Shown here piece by piece: positions 10,060 through 22,360 of a stretch of DNA of 64,000 nt. Below the pieces are notes generated by a model. That model saw nothing but the letters and a program-made list of their open reading frames with translations. It searched no databases and had not been told where the DNA came from. Location: the NCBI RefSeq assembly GCF_000149955.1, contig NC_030996.1, forward strand, positions 1,505,467 to 1,569,466, read 5' to 3'. Source of the DNA: Fusarium oxysporum f. sp. lycopersici 4287. Taxonomy: Eukaryota > Ascomycota > Sordariomycetes > Hypocreales > Nectriaceae. Made by a program: the position numbers and the translations under genes. How positions within the stretch are numbered: position 1 is the stretch's first letter; the number at the start of each line of letters is the position of its first letter.

Positions 10060-13000
10060 ATGGCTTCATCAGGCAAGGAAGATTTAACCATGGAACAGTT
10101 ATGGGATGAAGCAGCTGAGCGATTTCTGGCTCGTACCGGAAAAGGCCTGAATCGAAAGCCTCCAATGACAATAGACGACGTACGAAAACAGATAGAATCG
10201 CGAACAGATCCTACTATAGATATTGACGTCGTAAATACGCGGAAACACAAAAAGGACATAGGTCTGAATATCCTTGAATGATGCCTGAAACTCCTTGGTG
10301 GTATAGCTGCACAAGGTGCCAGCGTGGTAACCAGGCTTCGACCCGATTGAGCCTTCGAGCCATTGACACCTGAACAGGTTTTCCAACCGGCAACTGTGGT
10401 GTTTAATGCCATGAGTATTCTTCTTGAAGCTCCTAAAAAGATACGCGAATTCCATGAAGCAATTGATGAGGTCTTCGCCGTCGTGGCACCCTCCCTGAGT
10501 CAATTCAGGATTTACGAACGGATCGAGCAGTTCAGAAAAATTGACACCGACTTGACTCGTGCAATTCATATCACCATGATCAGTCTAGTTGATATTTGCG
10601 CCTTGGTCATAACACTCAAGACCCCAATAGCAAATGGAGCAAGTTCAAGTCCAACGTCAAGAAGGCATTGCTAGACGATGATTCGGGGCTCAGCATTGAA
10701 TTGAGGAAGTTTAGACAGGCCATCCATGGCCAACAGTCCATCGAGGCGACTTTGACACTAGAAGTAGCTCTGGAAAGCAGACATGAAGTATCGATTATTC
10801 TTGCAAAGGTCTTCGAGACTGGAAAGTGGACCGAAGAGATTGCCAGCAAAATCACCACGTTACAGCAGGCAGAGACCAAGCGAGCACAGGACACGACGAA
10901 AAAGGCAAACTTGTCTAAGATAAAAGAAAAGCTTGGTATTGATGAAAAGGAGCTCGAAACAAACAGAGAAATGTTTAAGAGACTATGCGATTCCAGGGTC
11001 GAGAATAGCGGGAGCTGGCTTGACGACGAGGAAGCTTATACTTCTTGGGCTGATGCGGATGCCGCCAAAGCGCGACCTCTACTACTGCTCCTCGGCGAGA
11101 AGAATACCGGGAGATCTACAACGGTCTCAACGATTGTCCAGAAGCTCAAAGCTAGGTACAAGACACCGACAGAAAGGTCCTCCAGGGTTCTCCTAGCCTG
11201 GTATTTCTTCCCTTCACTATCAGATAAAGCTGATAAGGGTGATCCGACTCCAGCTCGAACAGCTCTGAAACATATTGCTTTACAACTAGCTGAGCAAGAT
11301 ATGGCGCTTGCCAAGAGTATAGCTTCCATCTGTGAAGAGAAAGACAATGGTACTTACTTCACAGACGTGAGCTGTGAATCGCTGTGGAAAGACCTGAAGC
11401 TGGGACAGCCACGTGGAGATACGATGTACTACTTCATATTCGACGGGGTCGAAAAACTATCGAAGATGCATGCCGATGCTGGTACACAGTTCTTTGACGT
11501 CCTCCAAGAGGCTAGTCACTCATCTGCTACAGAAAGTGATGGGAGCAGGATTCGGCTTCTGGTTAGTGGCAGTGGTGACGCAGTCAAGGTACTCGGAGGG
11601 TTCGAATCACCAACAATTAACATAGCGAAATCCAACGGTTCAGACATTGAATTGTATATCAAGAGGGAGATGCGCAAATATGATATCTTTCAAGGCAACG
11701 ACTCGAAGGACGAAGCAAGCCGGAAGAAAATCAACGATAAACTGTTAGAGATGGCGGGCGGAAGTTTCTTCAAAGTTCAGTCAACACTAGACAGAATCAA
11801 GGACCTGGTAGATTCAGGCGGACAGGAATCGGAACTAGATGATCTGTTGACAGAGTCGGACTGGGGCAGGGAGGCGATTTCGAAAAATGTTGTTGCAGAG
11901 CTTCAAGAGCAACTATCCCCACAGAATATCGAGGAGATAAATGAACTGTTGATCTGGGTAGTATATGGTTTTGAATGGCTTAGTGTCGACCAACTGGAGG
12001 CAGCGCTGGTGAGTTTGCCATCTGAAATTTCTGAAGACATGAGTGTTAACTACCAAGTTCCTTCGGTTTGGATCAACTCCACTTCAGAAGCTGGCGAAGA
12101 AACTACAGGGGAAGTATTCCAGACTTTTTGAAGTCGATGGGCAAGTGATCACCGTACGCCGTGATCTCTTATCCCTAGTGATCAAGGATCCCAAGCAGCT
12201 ACGATCCCTTGATGACGATACCCCAAGAATAACAGCTACCATCACCATCACAAAGGGCGACATTACAACTGTGCAGAACTTCTTGTGGGCACTGTTCCAG
12301 AAGTCAGTGGTTGAGAAGTTCGAGTTTGAGCCACTAGCTGGACAGATTACCCAGACCAAGAGCGAAATCAGGGTGAACGACTCCGATGCACACTTAGCCA
12401 TAGTGATGCAAGCCATAAGCTTCCTGATAAAGAAGCCAGATGCTAGAACTGAAACCCTGGGAAGATATCTGGTCTGGAATCTTCCTATTCATTTGAAGGA
12501 ATTGAACAACCCCGAGCGTGATCACAAGGTCGATAATGCAGCAAAGAAAGACATTGGCAGCATGCTTTTCGACATCCTCGGTCAAGGAACCATCATTAGG
12601 AGGCATTGGAAACATTTCGTTGACGTGCCTCTGTTCGGTAACACGACGCAAATCTCGACACTTCTGGCATGGCTGCAGGATCCTGATGTTAGTGGCCATT
12701 TCGGGGTATACCAAATGGATTGGCTAGACAAGGTGATCTCAAGCCCGAGCCCGCACCGTACTTTACTGTCCTCTATGGCCCGTGAAGTTGGCCACAGATG
12801 GCTCAGGAGCAGTGAGAATGATCCCTGGGAAGCATATCGGTCTCTCAGGCGGTATCTTTCATTGGTAAGTCTAGAATGATTCCTTATTCACGAATATATC
12901 TGTTTATACATGACTAACGCTATCCCAGGAAGTTTCCGAGGGAGCAGCAGATGCGTCTGACGATTCGCTCGTGATTTTGAGCACAGATGAAGAGTCTCTG

Positions 13001-14812
13001 GCCCTTGATAAGGCAGAACGATGGTGCAAGAGTATACTTCAAGTTACAGACGAGCAATCCTTATGGTACGAGAGAGTTGGGGAAACTGCTAGAAAAGTTG
13101 ATGAGTTCGACCACGCGATTGCGATGTTCTTGAAGGCAACCAAGATGCCTGGAGCGTCATGGACATGCCACAGAGGTCTAGCACACTCTTACCACCAAGC
13201 CGGAAAATTGAACGACGCCTGTGTATCACAGAAGAAAGCGTTGGAAATTCTCTACGAATTGAAGGAACCTCATCCTCACGATATTTGGGTAACGAATATG
13301 GATCTTGGAAAATGGTACTTCGAACTAAAGGAGCGGGACCAAGCAACCATATACTACGAAAAGGCTCTGGAGGCCAAGCCAGCTGACGAGGCATATTACC
13401 GCATACTGGAAGCCAACCTTACATCGCAGTCTAATGGGCGTACATTGGACCTTATTGAAACCATGAGTCATGAGACGTCTACAAACGGCGGTACAAGTCT
13501 CCTGGGTTCTGCACTTCTACTCATGGCAACGGATGAAGACACTTACGAGAAGTACTTCACCAGTCTTCTCTCGTTAACTTCCTCTCGTCATGGGATGTTA
13601 GGGATGGTTCTGAGTGCCATGGACGAAGCCATTCAGCTCGCAGCTGACAAAGAGCTTTTATTCGAAAGAAGCGCCCTTCGACTCTACAAGGGCCTTGCAC
13701 TCTATTACTATGGCAACGAAGCCGATGAGAACCCGCTAACATCTGCGGTAAGACTCTGGGAGGAATGCCACTCTGATGCGAGGAAAGTCATTGAAGAAAC
13801 TGGCACCTACGTACAGTGGAAATGGATGTGGTTGGGTGGCCAGGTTATTAGTGATATAGTCTGCCATTATTTCAAAGAAGCAACGGCAGCAAACACTGAG
13901 GCTTCCGCATTGGCAAAGCTTGGTGAAATCACTATCGGTCATCGAATCTCGTACGAAGACAACCGGGTATCCCCAGCTGAGTCTTACATGGGAGCCTACG
14001 AAACCCTACAAGGAAATTTCACCGCAGTAAGAGCGCACTTCCGCAAGAACATGCTTACAGCCCATGAGATGCTATCTGACGACACAGATGAGAATGATGC
14101 AGATGCGTATTTCGTCTTGTTCCAGTGTCTACTTCATACTGGAGACGAGACAAATGCTCTCATTGCCTTCGAGCTTACAGGACCGATAGAAAAGACGATA
14201 GAAATGAGGCTTGGTGAGATTCGGGGTGAGGATAAAGCCGCCGCAACGGAGATTCTTGAGTTTGCCAAAGAGAAGTTCTCACCGAATGATGCCGCTCCTA
14301 CCAGGTACACGGCTGTCCTTGACGAGCTACAGCGGCGAATGGACCTGGGCAATGTAGAAAGCGAGAAAACCATAACTAATGAGACCTACCAAAGGCTTCA
14401 CTCGCTCCTGGCCCAGAAACGACCGGCTACGGAAGATGGAGATGGGCCAAACCAGCCGTATGAGATCACTTACAGCGATATGGTGATCAACTGGCGATAC
14501 TTCTGCAACGGGAATTGCGGAGGGACCTGGGATTTCGAGACTGACATTAACATTTGTAAATACTGCTGGGACACTCCCTTTTGTCAAAACTGTTTACCGC
14601 TGCTTCAGCAAGGCACATCGAAGATGTTGGCTTGTGATGCAGGCCACAAGTGGCTTCATGTTCCGCGGTGGAACTTGAGAGAAAGCACAGGGCTAAGGGA
14701 TGGCACTGTCATGATGGGAGGCGAAATTGTTGATGGTCGGCATGTTGGGGGACAAAGAGTCAAGATCAAGGAGTGGTTGAGCACCATTTGGAAGGAATGG
14801 GATATCGAGTAG
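10060..14812 (+). pseudogene. STAND/NLR-like protein (Goodbye-NTPase-TPR) with two lesions
   Basis: Fungal STAND proteins are NLR-like signalling ATPases linked to non-self recognition and programmed cell death. Exons: 10060-10326, 10378-12008, 12058-12864 and 12929-14812; the introns (51, 49, 64 bp) are phase 0 with good branch sites. The N-terminus matches the fungal Goodbye domain (MEQLWDEAAERFLARTGKGL; CLKLLGGIAAQGASV). The NTPase part shows a P-loop-like GEKNTGRST (Arg at the usual Lys, codon 11112-11114) and a Walker B-like YYFIFDGVEK. A winged-helix-like FLRFGSTPLQKL...KYSRLFEVDG follows, then TPR-like repeats and a Cys-rich end (CNGNC, CKYCW, CQNC, CDAGH). Two lesions hit the Goodbye domain: an in-frame TGA at 10279-10281 directly before CLKLLGG, and a 1-nt frameshift near 10620. 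No intron removes either. The remaining 4 kb is intact, so this is a recent break, a strain allele, or an assembly error. Confidence 0.8.
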
Positions 14813-15549
14813 CATTGCTCAGTTTAAGTTCACTTGCTGGCTTTTGGTTGCGTAGCCCAGAACACATCCTTTTGAGCTTGTACCCCAGTGCAAGGATATA
14901 CGTAAAAGAAAAACCGAAACCGATCGCTCACAACAAGGATGCGAAGGCGCGATGGTTTAAAAAGTTTATACGATGGAGAAATATTGCGGCCCGAAAATGA
15001 TACGCATCCACTTTGCAAGCACGCAATTTGAGTTCGCCATGTCGTTTCCCATTGATCCCTGATAGGTAATCCACACGGAAGAGCTTTCATGTGGCTGATG
15101 TTCACCAAGTCCAGTGGCAGTTCACGCCACGAGATCGTGTTGAAATGCTTTGTGTATCAATACGAAAACTCTCTTGTACTGGAGGGCAACAAACATCGAT
15201 GATACGTACGTGCCTTTCTCTCTTGCATCAACAATCTTTGAGATTGATGTCTACGACCTGGGGAAGAAAATCGACTCCTAAAAAGTTCTTTGCAAACAAA
15301 CCCTGAACATCTGGATACTCTTATCAATCGTATCTCTTAGCTGCCCCGAAAGGTTCCATCGCCGGCCCGACAACCCACACGGCCCCATACGACCTTACCA
15401 GGACAAACGCAGGCATCAAGTCCGCGAGTATAGACGATTGTCGTGCGCAATTACTCCATTGAGAACACTCGCCAAGAAAAACGTGCTGCAAGACAACTGG
15501 GTCGTGATCGGCCTCGTCCGAACGGGTCTGCAACAACGCCTTTTATAAG
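14813..15549. other. Intergenic, no supported gene
   Basis: About 740 bp downstream of the NLR-like gene and upstream of the transporter. Nothing recognised. Confidence 0.5.
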
Positions 15550-18522
15550 ATGGTTTCCCAATTTTCCGTCTGTCAAGGCGCATCTACCGATCCATCACAA
15601 TCTAACACAAGCATGACCTCCAATTCGGAGAAGGCCGTCACAGATAGTGGCATCCAAGCGACAGACAAGCGAGCGGATGTTGCCTCTACTGGATCCCTCA
15701 AGGATGAGTCCATGAACGGGAGGGCCCAGATCCTGGGTGCTACGCCCGAGGAAATCATCGAAGCAGAGGAGCATGCGCGTACGATGGACTTGGATGAGAC
15801 GAGAAGGGTGAGAATACCGAATATTGATCGTTGATATTCTCTAACATCGATCCAGCGCGCTGAAAATTTGATCTACCTTCATGAACATGATCCCAACTTC
15901 AGCTCAGAGGCTATCATGCGTATTCAAGCATTCCTCAGCAACGAAGATGTCTTCGCCAATCCTCACAAGCATGAAGATCTCATCTCAGACATCAAGACCG
16001 AGATTTCACTCGTCACTATCAATTCACCCTACGCAGAAGTCCGCGCTGTAGTAAGCAACAAGGACGACCCATCGACACCAGCTGGAACTATTCGAGCATG
16101 GACCATCGGTCTCTTTTTCGTGATCGTGCAGAGTTTCGTGAACCAGCTGTTCTCAGTGCGACAACCGACTATCCGACTTCAAGCCCCAGTCATTCAGCTC
16201 CTCTCGTTTCCGCTCGGTAAAGCTTGGGAGAAATGGCTTCCAGTCGGCGACTTCACGTTGTTTGGCCAAAGGCTACAGCTCAATCCTGGAAAGTTCAACC
16301 AAAAGGAGCACATGCTGATCTCAATCATGGCGAATGTCTCGACGAGTTTGCCTCATTCGCGATACATCATTTTCACCAGTTGGTTGAAGAAGTACTTTGA
16401 TTTGCCATTTGCTGCCGATTTTGGCTTTCAGATCTGCCTCTCGGTGAGTAGAACTGCGAAACAGCTCTCACTGAGTTTTACTAACCGTAATAGCTGGCGA
16501 TGAACTTGCTAGGCTTCGGTCTTGCTGGGTTGGCGCGACGTTTCCTAGTCTACCCATCCTTCTGTATCTGGCCTCGCTCCCTCGCAACCATCGCCCTCAA
16601 TCAGAGTCTACACAATGGTAAGTCCTCAGAAGCCGCATATCTAGTGTGCCAAGTTGACTGACCACCGAAGAATCTGGAAACGCAAGCGTGCTTGGTCCCT
16701 TCAAGAAAATGTACACCATGTCCCGGTACCGCTTCTTCATGCTCTCCTTCGCCGCCATGTTCGTCTGGTTCTGGTTCCCCGACCTCATCGCTACAGCACT
16801 GTCCCTCTTCAACTGGCTTGCGTGGATCTCACCCAATAATTTCACCCTTACAGCCATCACCGGCGTATCTAAGGGCCTTGGATTCAACCCTCTTCCAACC
16901 TTTGACTGGAACATTGCCACTTACTATATCGACCCTCTTTTGGTTCCCTTCCATGTCACGGTCAACATGTTCCTCGGTGCCTTGTTGGGTGGAATTACTA
17001 TCATCGCCATGTACTGGAACAACACCTACAACACTGGATACCTTCCTATTAACACAAATACCATGTTCGATAACACGGGTGCCAAGTACAACGTATCTTC
17101 TATCTTGGATGATCGTGGATTACTGGATGCAGAGAAGTATCAGGCTTACAGCCAGGTCTACATCGCAGCCTCATCTATCACGTACTAGTAAGCATCTCCC
17201 TTTGGCTGGTAACGCACATGTTACTGACAAGAATAGCATCTACTTCTTTGCCGTTTATAGTGCGATCATCTCCTATGCCGCTCTTTACCACTGGAACGAC
17301 ATCAAGCTTGGTTTTGTGTCGCTTTGGGAAAGCTTCAAGAAGAACAGCAAGATCAACGAGTTCAAGGATGTTCATACAAAGCTAATGGAGCAGTACAAAG
17401 AGGTTCCAGAGTGGTGGTACTTGATACTCAACGTAAGTTCTTTAGAGAAGCATAGTGGCAGTGACTAATGCGATATAGATTGTTGGTGTTGCTTTCGGCA
17501 TTGCTTCTGTAGCAGCCTGGCCCACCAACACCAGTGTCGGCACCGTCTTCTTTGGCCTTGCTCTTGCGATCCTCTTCACTATTCCTACTGGAATCATTTT
17601 TGCCACTACTGGCATCGAAGTTGAGTTCAATGTCCTTGCTGAGTTTATTGGAGGAGCATGGCAGCCTGGTAATGCCTTGGCTGTAAGTATCCGACCAACA
17701 AGACTCTAATCTTTGCACCTAACATTAGTAGATGAACTTTTTCAAAGGGTTTGGATATGTGACAGTCGCCCACGCCCTCGATTTCGCCAATGATCTGAAG
17801 CTCGGTCACTACCTCAAGATTCCTCAGCGACAGACCTTCTGGTGCCAGACTGTGGCCAGTAAGTCTCACCAACAGTATTTACAGCTCAACTCAACTGACC
17901 TTCAATAGCTGTTGTCTCCGCCTTTGTTTGCACCGCAGTGATGAATTTCCAGATCCGCAACATCCCCGAAATCTGCCAGCCTACCCAAAAGGATCGCTTC
18001 ACTTGTCCTGGCGTTGAGTCATACTTCACCGCTGCCGTGCTCTTTGGCTCTCTTGCCCCTCAAAGGGTGTTTGGTGAAGGAGGCATGTACACAGCTCTCC
18101 TCGCTGCGTTCCCAGTTGGATTGGCCTTCCCCGTTATCTACTACTACGCGACCCGCAACCTCCCCAAGACGCACTGGCTGACAAAGCTTCATCCCGTCGT
18201 TATCTTCAGCGGTGGTCACATCTGGTCTCCCTACAACCTGGCCTATGTCTGGCCGGCTGTCATTCCAGGCTGGATCTCTTGGGTCATCGTCCGGAAGAGA
18301 TACCTTCAGTTCTGGGGAAAGTACAACTATGTCCTTTCTGCAGCTTGGCAGACTGGCATCGCTCTCGCTGCGGTGGTCATCTTTTTCGCTGTGAGCTACC
18401 ACGGCGCGTCCATCAATTGGATCGGCAACAGTGCAGACAGTGGTTGTGAAGCTGAGACCTGCACCAGACTCAAAGTTCCCAATGGAACGATTTTTGGTCC
18501 TCAGCCCGGAACCTTTGCCTAG
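15550..18522 (+). CDS. OPT-family oligopeptide transporter
   Basis: Proton-coupled transporters of this family import small peptides, glutathione or metal chelates at the plasma membrane. Eight exons keep one frame: 15550-15807, 15856-16443, 16494-16617, 16671-17187, 17237-17432, 17479-17682, 17732-17858 and 17909-18522, giving 875 residues, the usual length. Many hydrophobic segments are visible. Family signatures include the early NSPYAEVRAVV and SVRQPTI segments, IPEICQPTQKDRFTCPG, VFGEGGMY, and near the C-terminus FSGGHIWSPYNLAYVWPAVI. The N-terminal about 85 residues are hydrophilic and Ser/Thr-rich, as expected for a cytosolic tail. The alternative start at 15614 would shorten this tail only. 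Substrate cannot be told from sequence. Confidence 0.9.
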
Positions 18523-18828
18523 ATATGCTATTAATAGCCAATTAATTATCTAGTCGCAATTGAATAGAACATGCTCAAATTCTCAAATGCGATAAGTGAG
18601 ACCAATAACCTCCAGGTAATATTGAATACGTGACCGTGCCGCAGATCCTACATCATCATTCCCCTATTCTAGGCAGACCTCGCTTTAGCGCTTGCACTGC
18701 CTGTTCTAATGGCTAGGATTCGGATCCCAACACTGAACCCAAATGCTGTATAAAAATGTCAGGATCTCTTTTGCTTCTAAAAAAAAAGGAAATTTTGACA
18801 TAACATCGCACTAATAATAATCGCGAAA

Positions 18829-19617
18829 ATGGTTTATCTATCGCCTAGTCAACATGGCGATTGCCTCAAATGCTATCTCGCCACTCCATTCACAGATGAA
18901 GAGCTGAAAGCCTTCAAGGCAGCTTTTGAGCTGGGCGCATGCTCCAAATTCGCTCCTCTCATGCAGCTCAAGATTCTCCACGCACCAGAAGATTATCTAG
19001 GCAAATCGCATCAATACATTCGCGCAAAAGAAACTGAAGCCGGAAACAAAGATCCATTTGTCGTCGTTGATGATGAAGCCAAGAGCAGAGGCGCAGTCTG
19101 GTACATTGACCAGTTCGCTGAAGAAGACCAAGTCGATGATGGGGAGGCTGAGAGCACAGATGTTGTTTTCAAGATTCTCACTCAGACGGAGGCTTTGGCT
19201 GTCTCTCACATAAACTACGCCATCGCCAATTCGAGCATTGGTGAAGATCTTGACAATTGCGCGGTGGATCTACCCCTCACCAACGACTTTCATCAACCCG
19301 AGTTGAATGACTGCGGTGGCTTGGACTTTGAACAGCAGCAATGGGAGCAAGATGCTTGGGTTATTGCTGAACCTGGAGAATTTGAAGAGAGCACCAATCC
19401 TGAGCTGTTGAATAATTTCTCCCCTCCTCCGGAGAAGGTGGCTAGGCTGAAGGACGATGTTGCCGAGTCAATTGGGTTGGTCAGCTCTTGGACAATTCCA
19501 AGCAACGCAGAGCCTATTGATCTTGAAGACGGAACTAAGAAAGAGTTCCCAGAGGGAAGTGTTGTTTTGCAGCAGAAGTACAACCCTGAATTTCCATGGC
19601 CAGCGGACTCACTCTAG
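18829..19617 (+). CDS. Conserved-looking protein of unknown function
   Basis: A single 262-codon frame with ATG at 18829. I do not recognise the family. The protein is acidic, without signal peptide or membrane segment, and so probably cytosolic or nuclear. A notable stretch is DPFVVVDDEAKSRGAVWYID (about residues 83-102), which looks like a small alpha/beta domain core, followed by a C-terminal region rich in Asp/Glu/Pro. It lies about 300 bp after the peptide transporter on the same strand and 461 bp before the amine oxidase. Coding status is likely from length and even composition; function is not inferable. Confidence 0.6.
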   Translation: MVYLSPSQHGDCLKCYLATPFTDEELKAFKAAFELGACSKFAPLMQLKILHAPEDYLGKSHQYIRAKETEAGNKDPFVVVDDEAKSRGAVWYIDQFAEEDQVDDGEAESTDVVFKILTQTEALAVSHINYAIANSSIGEDLDNCAVDLPLTNDFHQPELNDCGGLDFEQQQWEQDAWVIAEPGEFEESTNPELLNNFSPPPEKVARLKDDVAESIGLVSSWTIPSNAEPIDLEDGTKKEFPEGSVVLQQKYNPEFPWPADSL

Positions 19618-20078
19618 GCGGAACATAGCCCGTCAAGCGGAATGGAGTAGAACACGAGCTTCTCTCTAGATAGGGCTTTATAACCACCAATGATATCTAA
19701 TTACGCGCTTTAGTTCCGCCCTTAGAGTGATCGTAGCTTATCGCAGATGCTATTTCCCACGATGGCGGAACCGAGCATATCTCAACTAAGATAAGCGGGA
19801 CAAGCAAAGACGATCTTTCCCCGAAACGCATCTTATCATCAGTCATTCTCAATCCTGCAGGACGCTTTCCCACATACAGAAAGTGCATCCTAGCCGTTGA
19901 ATGGGTACAACTTCCCAACGCAGCAATTTTTGGAGAATCGTGGTGGGGAGGAATGGGTGAATCATCAACTCCGCACCAAGACGATCAGATCCAGCATTAA
20001 TGATAAATAGTTAGCAACTTCGTCAACCATTATTTTCATCCGATTAACAACGGTTCTAAGATCATTGGCATTATAATC
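19618..20078. other. Intergenic, no supported gene
   Basis: 461 bp between two plus-strand genes; nothing specific seen. Confidence 0.4.
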
Positions 20079-22273
20079 ATGTCTTCTGCTCCCCACCCGC
20101 TTTGCCCACTGACGGGCGATGAGATTCAGGCTAGTGCACGCTTGATCGAGAGTGTTTGGCCACAGTCTGTCTCGCTATCTTTTAAGGTTATAACGCTCAG
20201 CGAGCCACCGAAGGAGAAGCTTGCACCGTATTTGGAAGCGTTCGACAACGGAACTTCCCCTTCGCCGCTTGAACGTTTGGCTTTTGTTGCATATTATATC
20301 CGTGGAACGGTGAGTTGGCCCCCACTTTGTCATCATGCATGATCTGACCGTCACAGGATATTTTCCATGAAGCTATAGTCAACTTGACCACTGGCAGGAT
20401 CGAGAGCAATGTGAAGCTTGGACCGAATGTTCACGGGAACGTTGACTATGATGAGGCTCAGAGAGTTGAGAAGCTTGCACTTGAGGATCCGCAGGTCTTG
20501 GCTGAGCTCGAGAAGCTAAAGTTGCCGGAGGGGACCGTTGTCTGTGCGGATCCCTGGATCTACGGTAAGCCCATTAATACGTGGTGAGATGGAGTAAGAA
20601 TTGACATGCATAGGGTCCGACGGAGTTGAGGATGATGTCCGTATGTACCAGGTCTTCCTGTACATGCGAGACCCCGCAAACTCTGGCGAAGCTGATTCCA
20701 ACCACTACGCATTCCCTTTGCCTGTATCGCCGGTCATTGAATGTGTTAACTACAAAGTCATTCGGATTGATGTACTTCCTACTGGCGCTGATAACACTAT
20801 TAAGCCATTGGCACCTTATCAACCCAAGCCAGCGAATGAGTATATCCCCGAAGCACAAGAGCTCCGAAAGGATCTCAAGCCGCTGCACGTAAGCCAGCCG
20901 GAAGGGCCAAGCTTCAATGTGACCCCGGTTGGTGAGACTGGAAACGTTATCTCGTGGCAGAAGTGGACCTTCTTCGTCGGTACGTCCAAGATCTTGTCTT
21001 ACTCAATGACCCCCAGCTGACATAAATAGGCTTCAATCAGCGCGAAGGCATGGTGTTGTACAACGTCAAGTATGACAACCGTCCCTTGTTCTACAGACTA
21101 TCCCTGTCAGACATGAGCGTGCCCTACGGTGATCCACGACATCCGTTCCACAAGAAGTCAGCATTTGACTTGGGTGATGCGGGTGCTGGTGCTACAGCCA
21201 ACAACCTCAAGCTAGGCTGTGATTGTTTAGGCAGCATTCAGTACCTCAGTGGTGTGATCTGCGACGATCAAGGAAGACCGTTGCCAATGGAGAACGTGAT
21301 CTGTATTCATGAGCAAGATGCTGGTATTGGATGGAAGCACACAAACTACAGAACCGGAAGAGCTGCTGTTGTACGGGCACGGGAGCTTGTCTTGCAGTCC
21401 ATCATCACGGTTTCGAACTATGAGTATATCCTCATGTTCCTGTTCAACCAAGCAGGAGAGGTCACATATGAAGTCCGCGCTACAGGTATCCTGTCTACAC
21501 AGCCGATTGACCACGAGCTGGACAAGACAGGAGTACCATTTGGCACCGTTGTACACCCTGGTGTCCTGGCTGGCGTTCATCAGCATATCTTCTCCTTACG
21601 AGTTGATCCCATGATTGACGGCCATACGAATCAGCTGGTATACAGCGAAGCCCACAGAATACCTCGTGATCCTCACCTGAACCCTCATGGTATTGGCTAC
21701 GAAGTCGTGGAGAAGACCATTGACAAGACAGCTGGTTTGGATATCGATTATGACCTTAGTAGGGTCTATAAGATCACCAACCCCAACTCCCTCAACCCTA
21801 TCAACGGCAAGCCCGTGGGCTACAAGATTATGGCACCGCCTTTCCAGAAGCTCATGGGCGATGAAGACAGCTTCCTGCATAAGCGTGCTGAGTTTGCAGA
21901 CCATAATATTTATGTCACCACACATCGCGACCGCGAACTGTACGCGGGAGGATGGTACACCAACCAGTCTCGTGGAGGCACAGGCGTGAGAACTTGGGCA
22001 GAAAGGAACGAATCACTGACACCGGAGTCTGATATTGTGCTTTGGGTGCAATTCGGTATCAACCACATCCCACGCATCGAAGACTTCCCTGTCATGCCGG
22101 TTGAGATTCTCAAGGTGCATCTCAAGCCCGTCAACTTCTTCACTAAGAACCCTGCGCTGGACGTGCCACCTAGCGAGCAGAGCGTGAACCAGAGCACTCT
22201 TGTTGAGAACAAGAAGGAAGAGGCTTCCGACAGTTGCGGATGCGATACATCGAATGTTCCTTCAAAGCTGTAG
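20079..22273 (+). CDS. Copper amine oxidase, peroxisomal
   Basis: Oxidises primary amines to aldehydes with release of ammonia and H2O2. Exons 20079-20309, 20357-20564, 20614-20979 and 21030-22273 give 682 residues, a normal length. The TPQ-forming tyrosine lies in NYEY (Tyr399); the catalytic base is likely Asp315 in AFDLGDAGAG; copper ligands are His452 and His454 (HQHIFSLRVD) and His614 in NHIPRIEDFPVMP. The extreme C-terminus is SKL, a type-1 peroxisomal targeting signal, consistent with fungal amine oxidases working beside catalase. A Cys-containing tail (SCGCDTS) precedes it. No signal peptide is seen. The enzyme would let the fungus use amines as nitrogen source. Confidence 0.93.
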
Positions 22274-22360
22274 TCTGAGATTCTAGTAAGAGATGCCTCA
22301 CGTTGCAAAGAGTTATGACATCAATGAAGCAATATTAATATTATTCGTTTACTGAGCCGA

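Noticed and set aside
10279..10281. Repeat-induced point mutation as cause of the TGA
   Set aside because: If the lost codon was TGG, the change is not in the CA-to-TA context, and neighbouring sequence shows no excess of TA; a simple mutation is enough.
10099..10569. 156-codon minus-strand frame
   Set aside because: Antisense to the Goodbye-domain exons; no family features.
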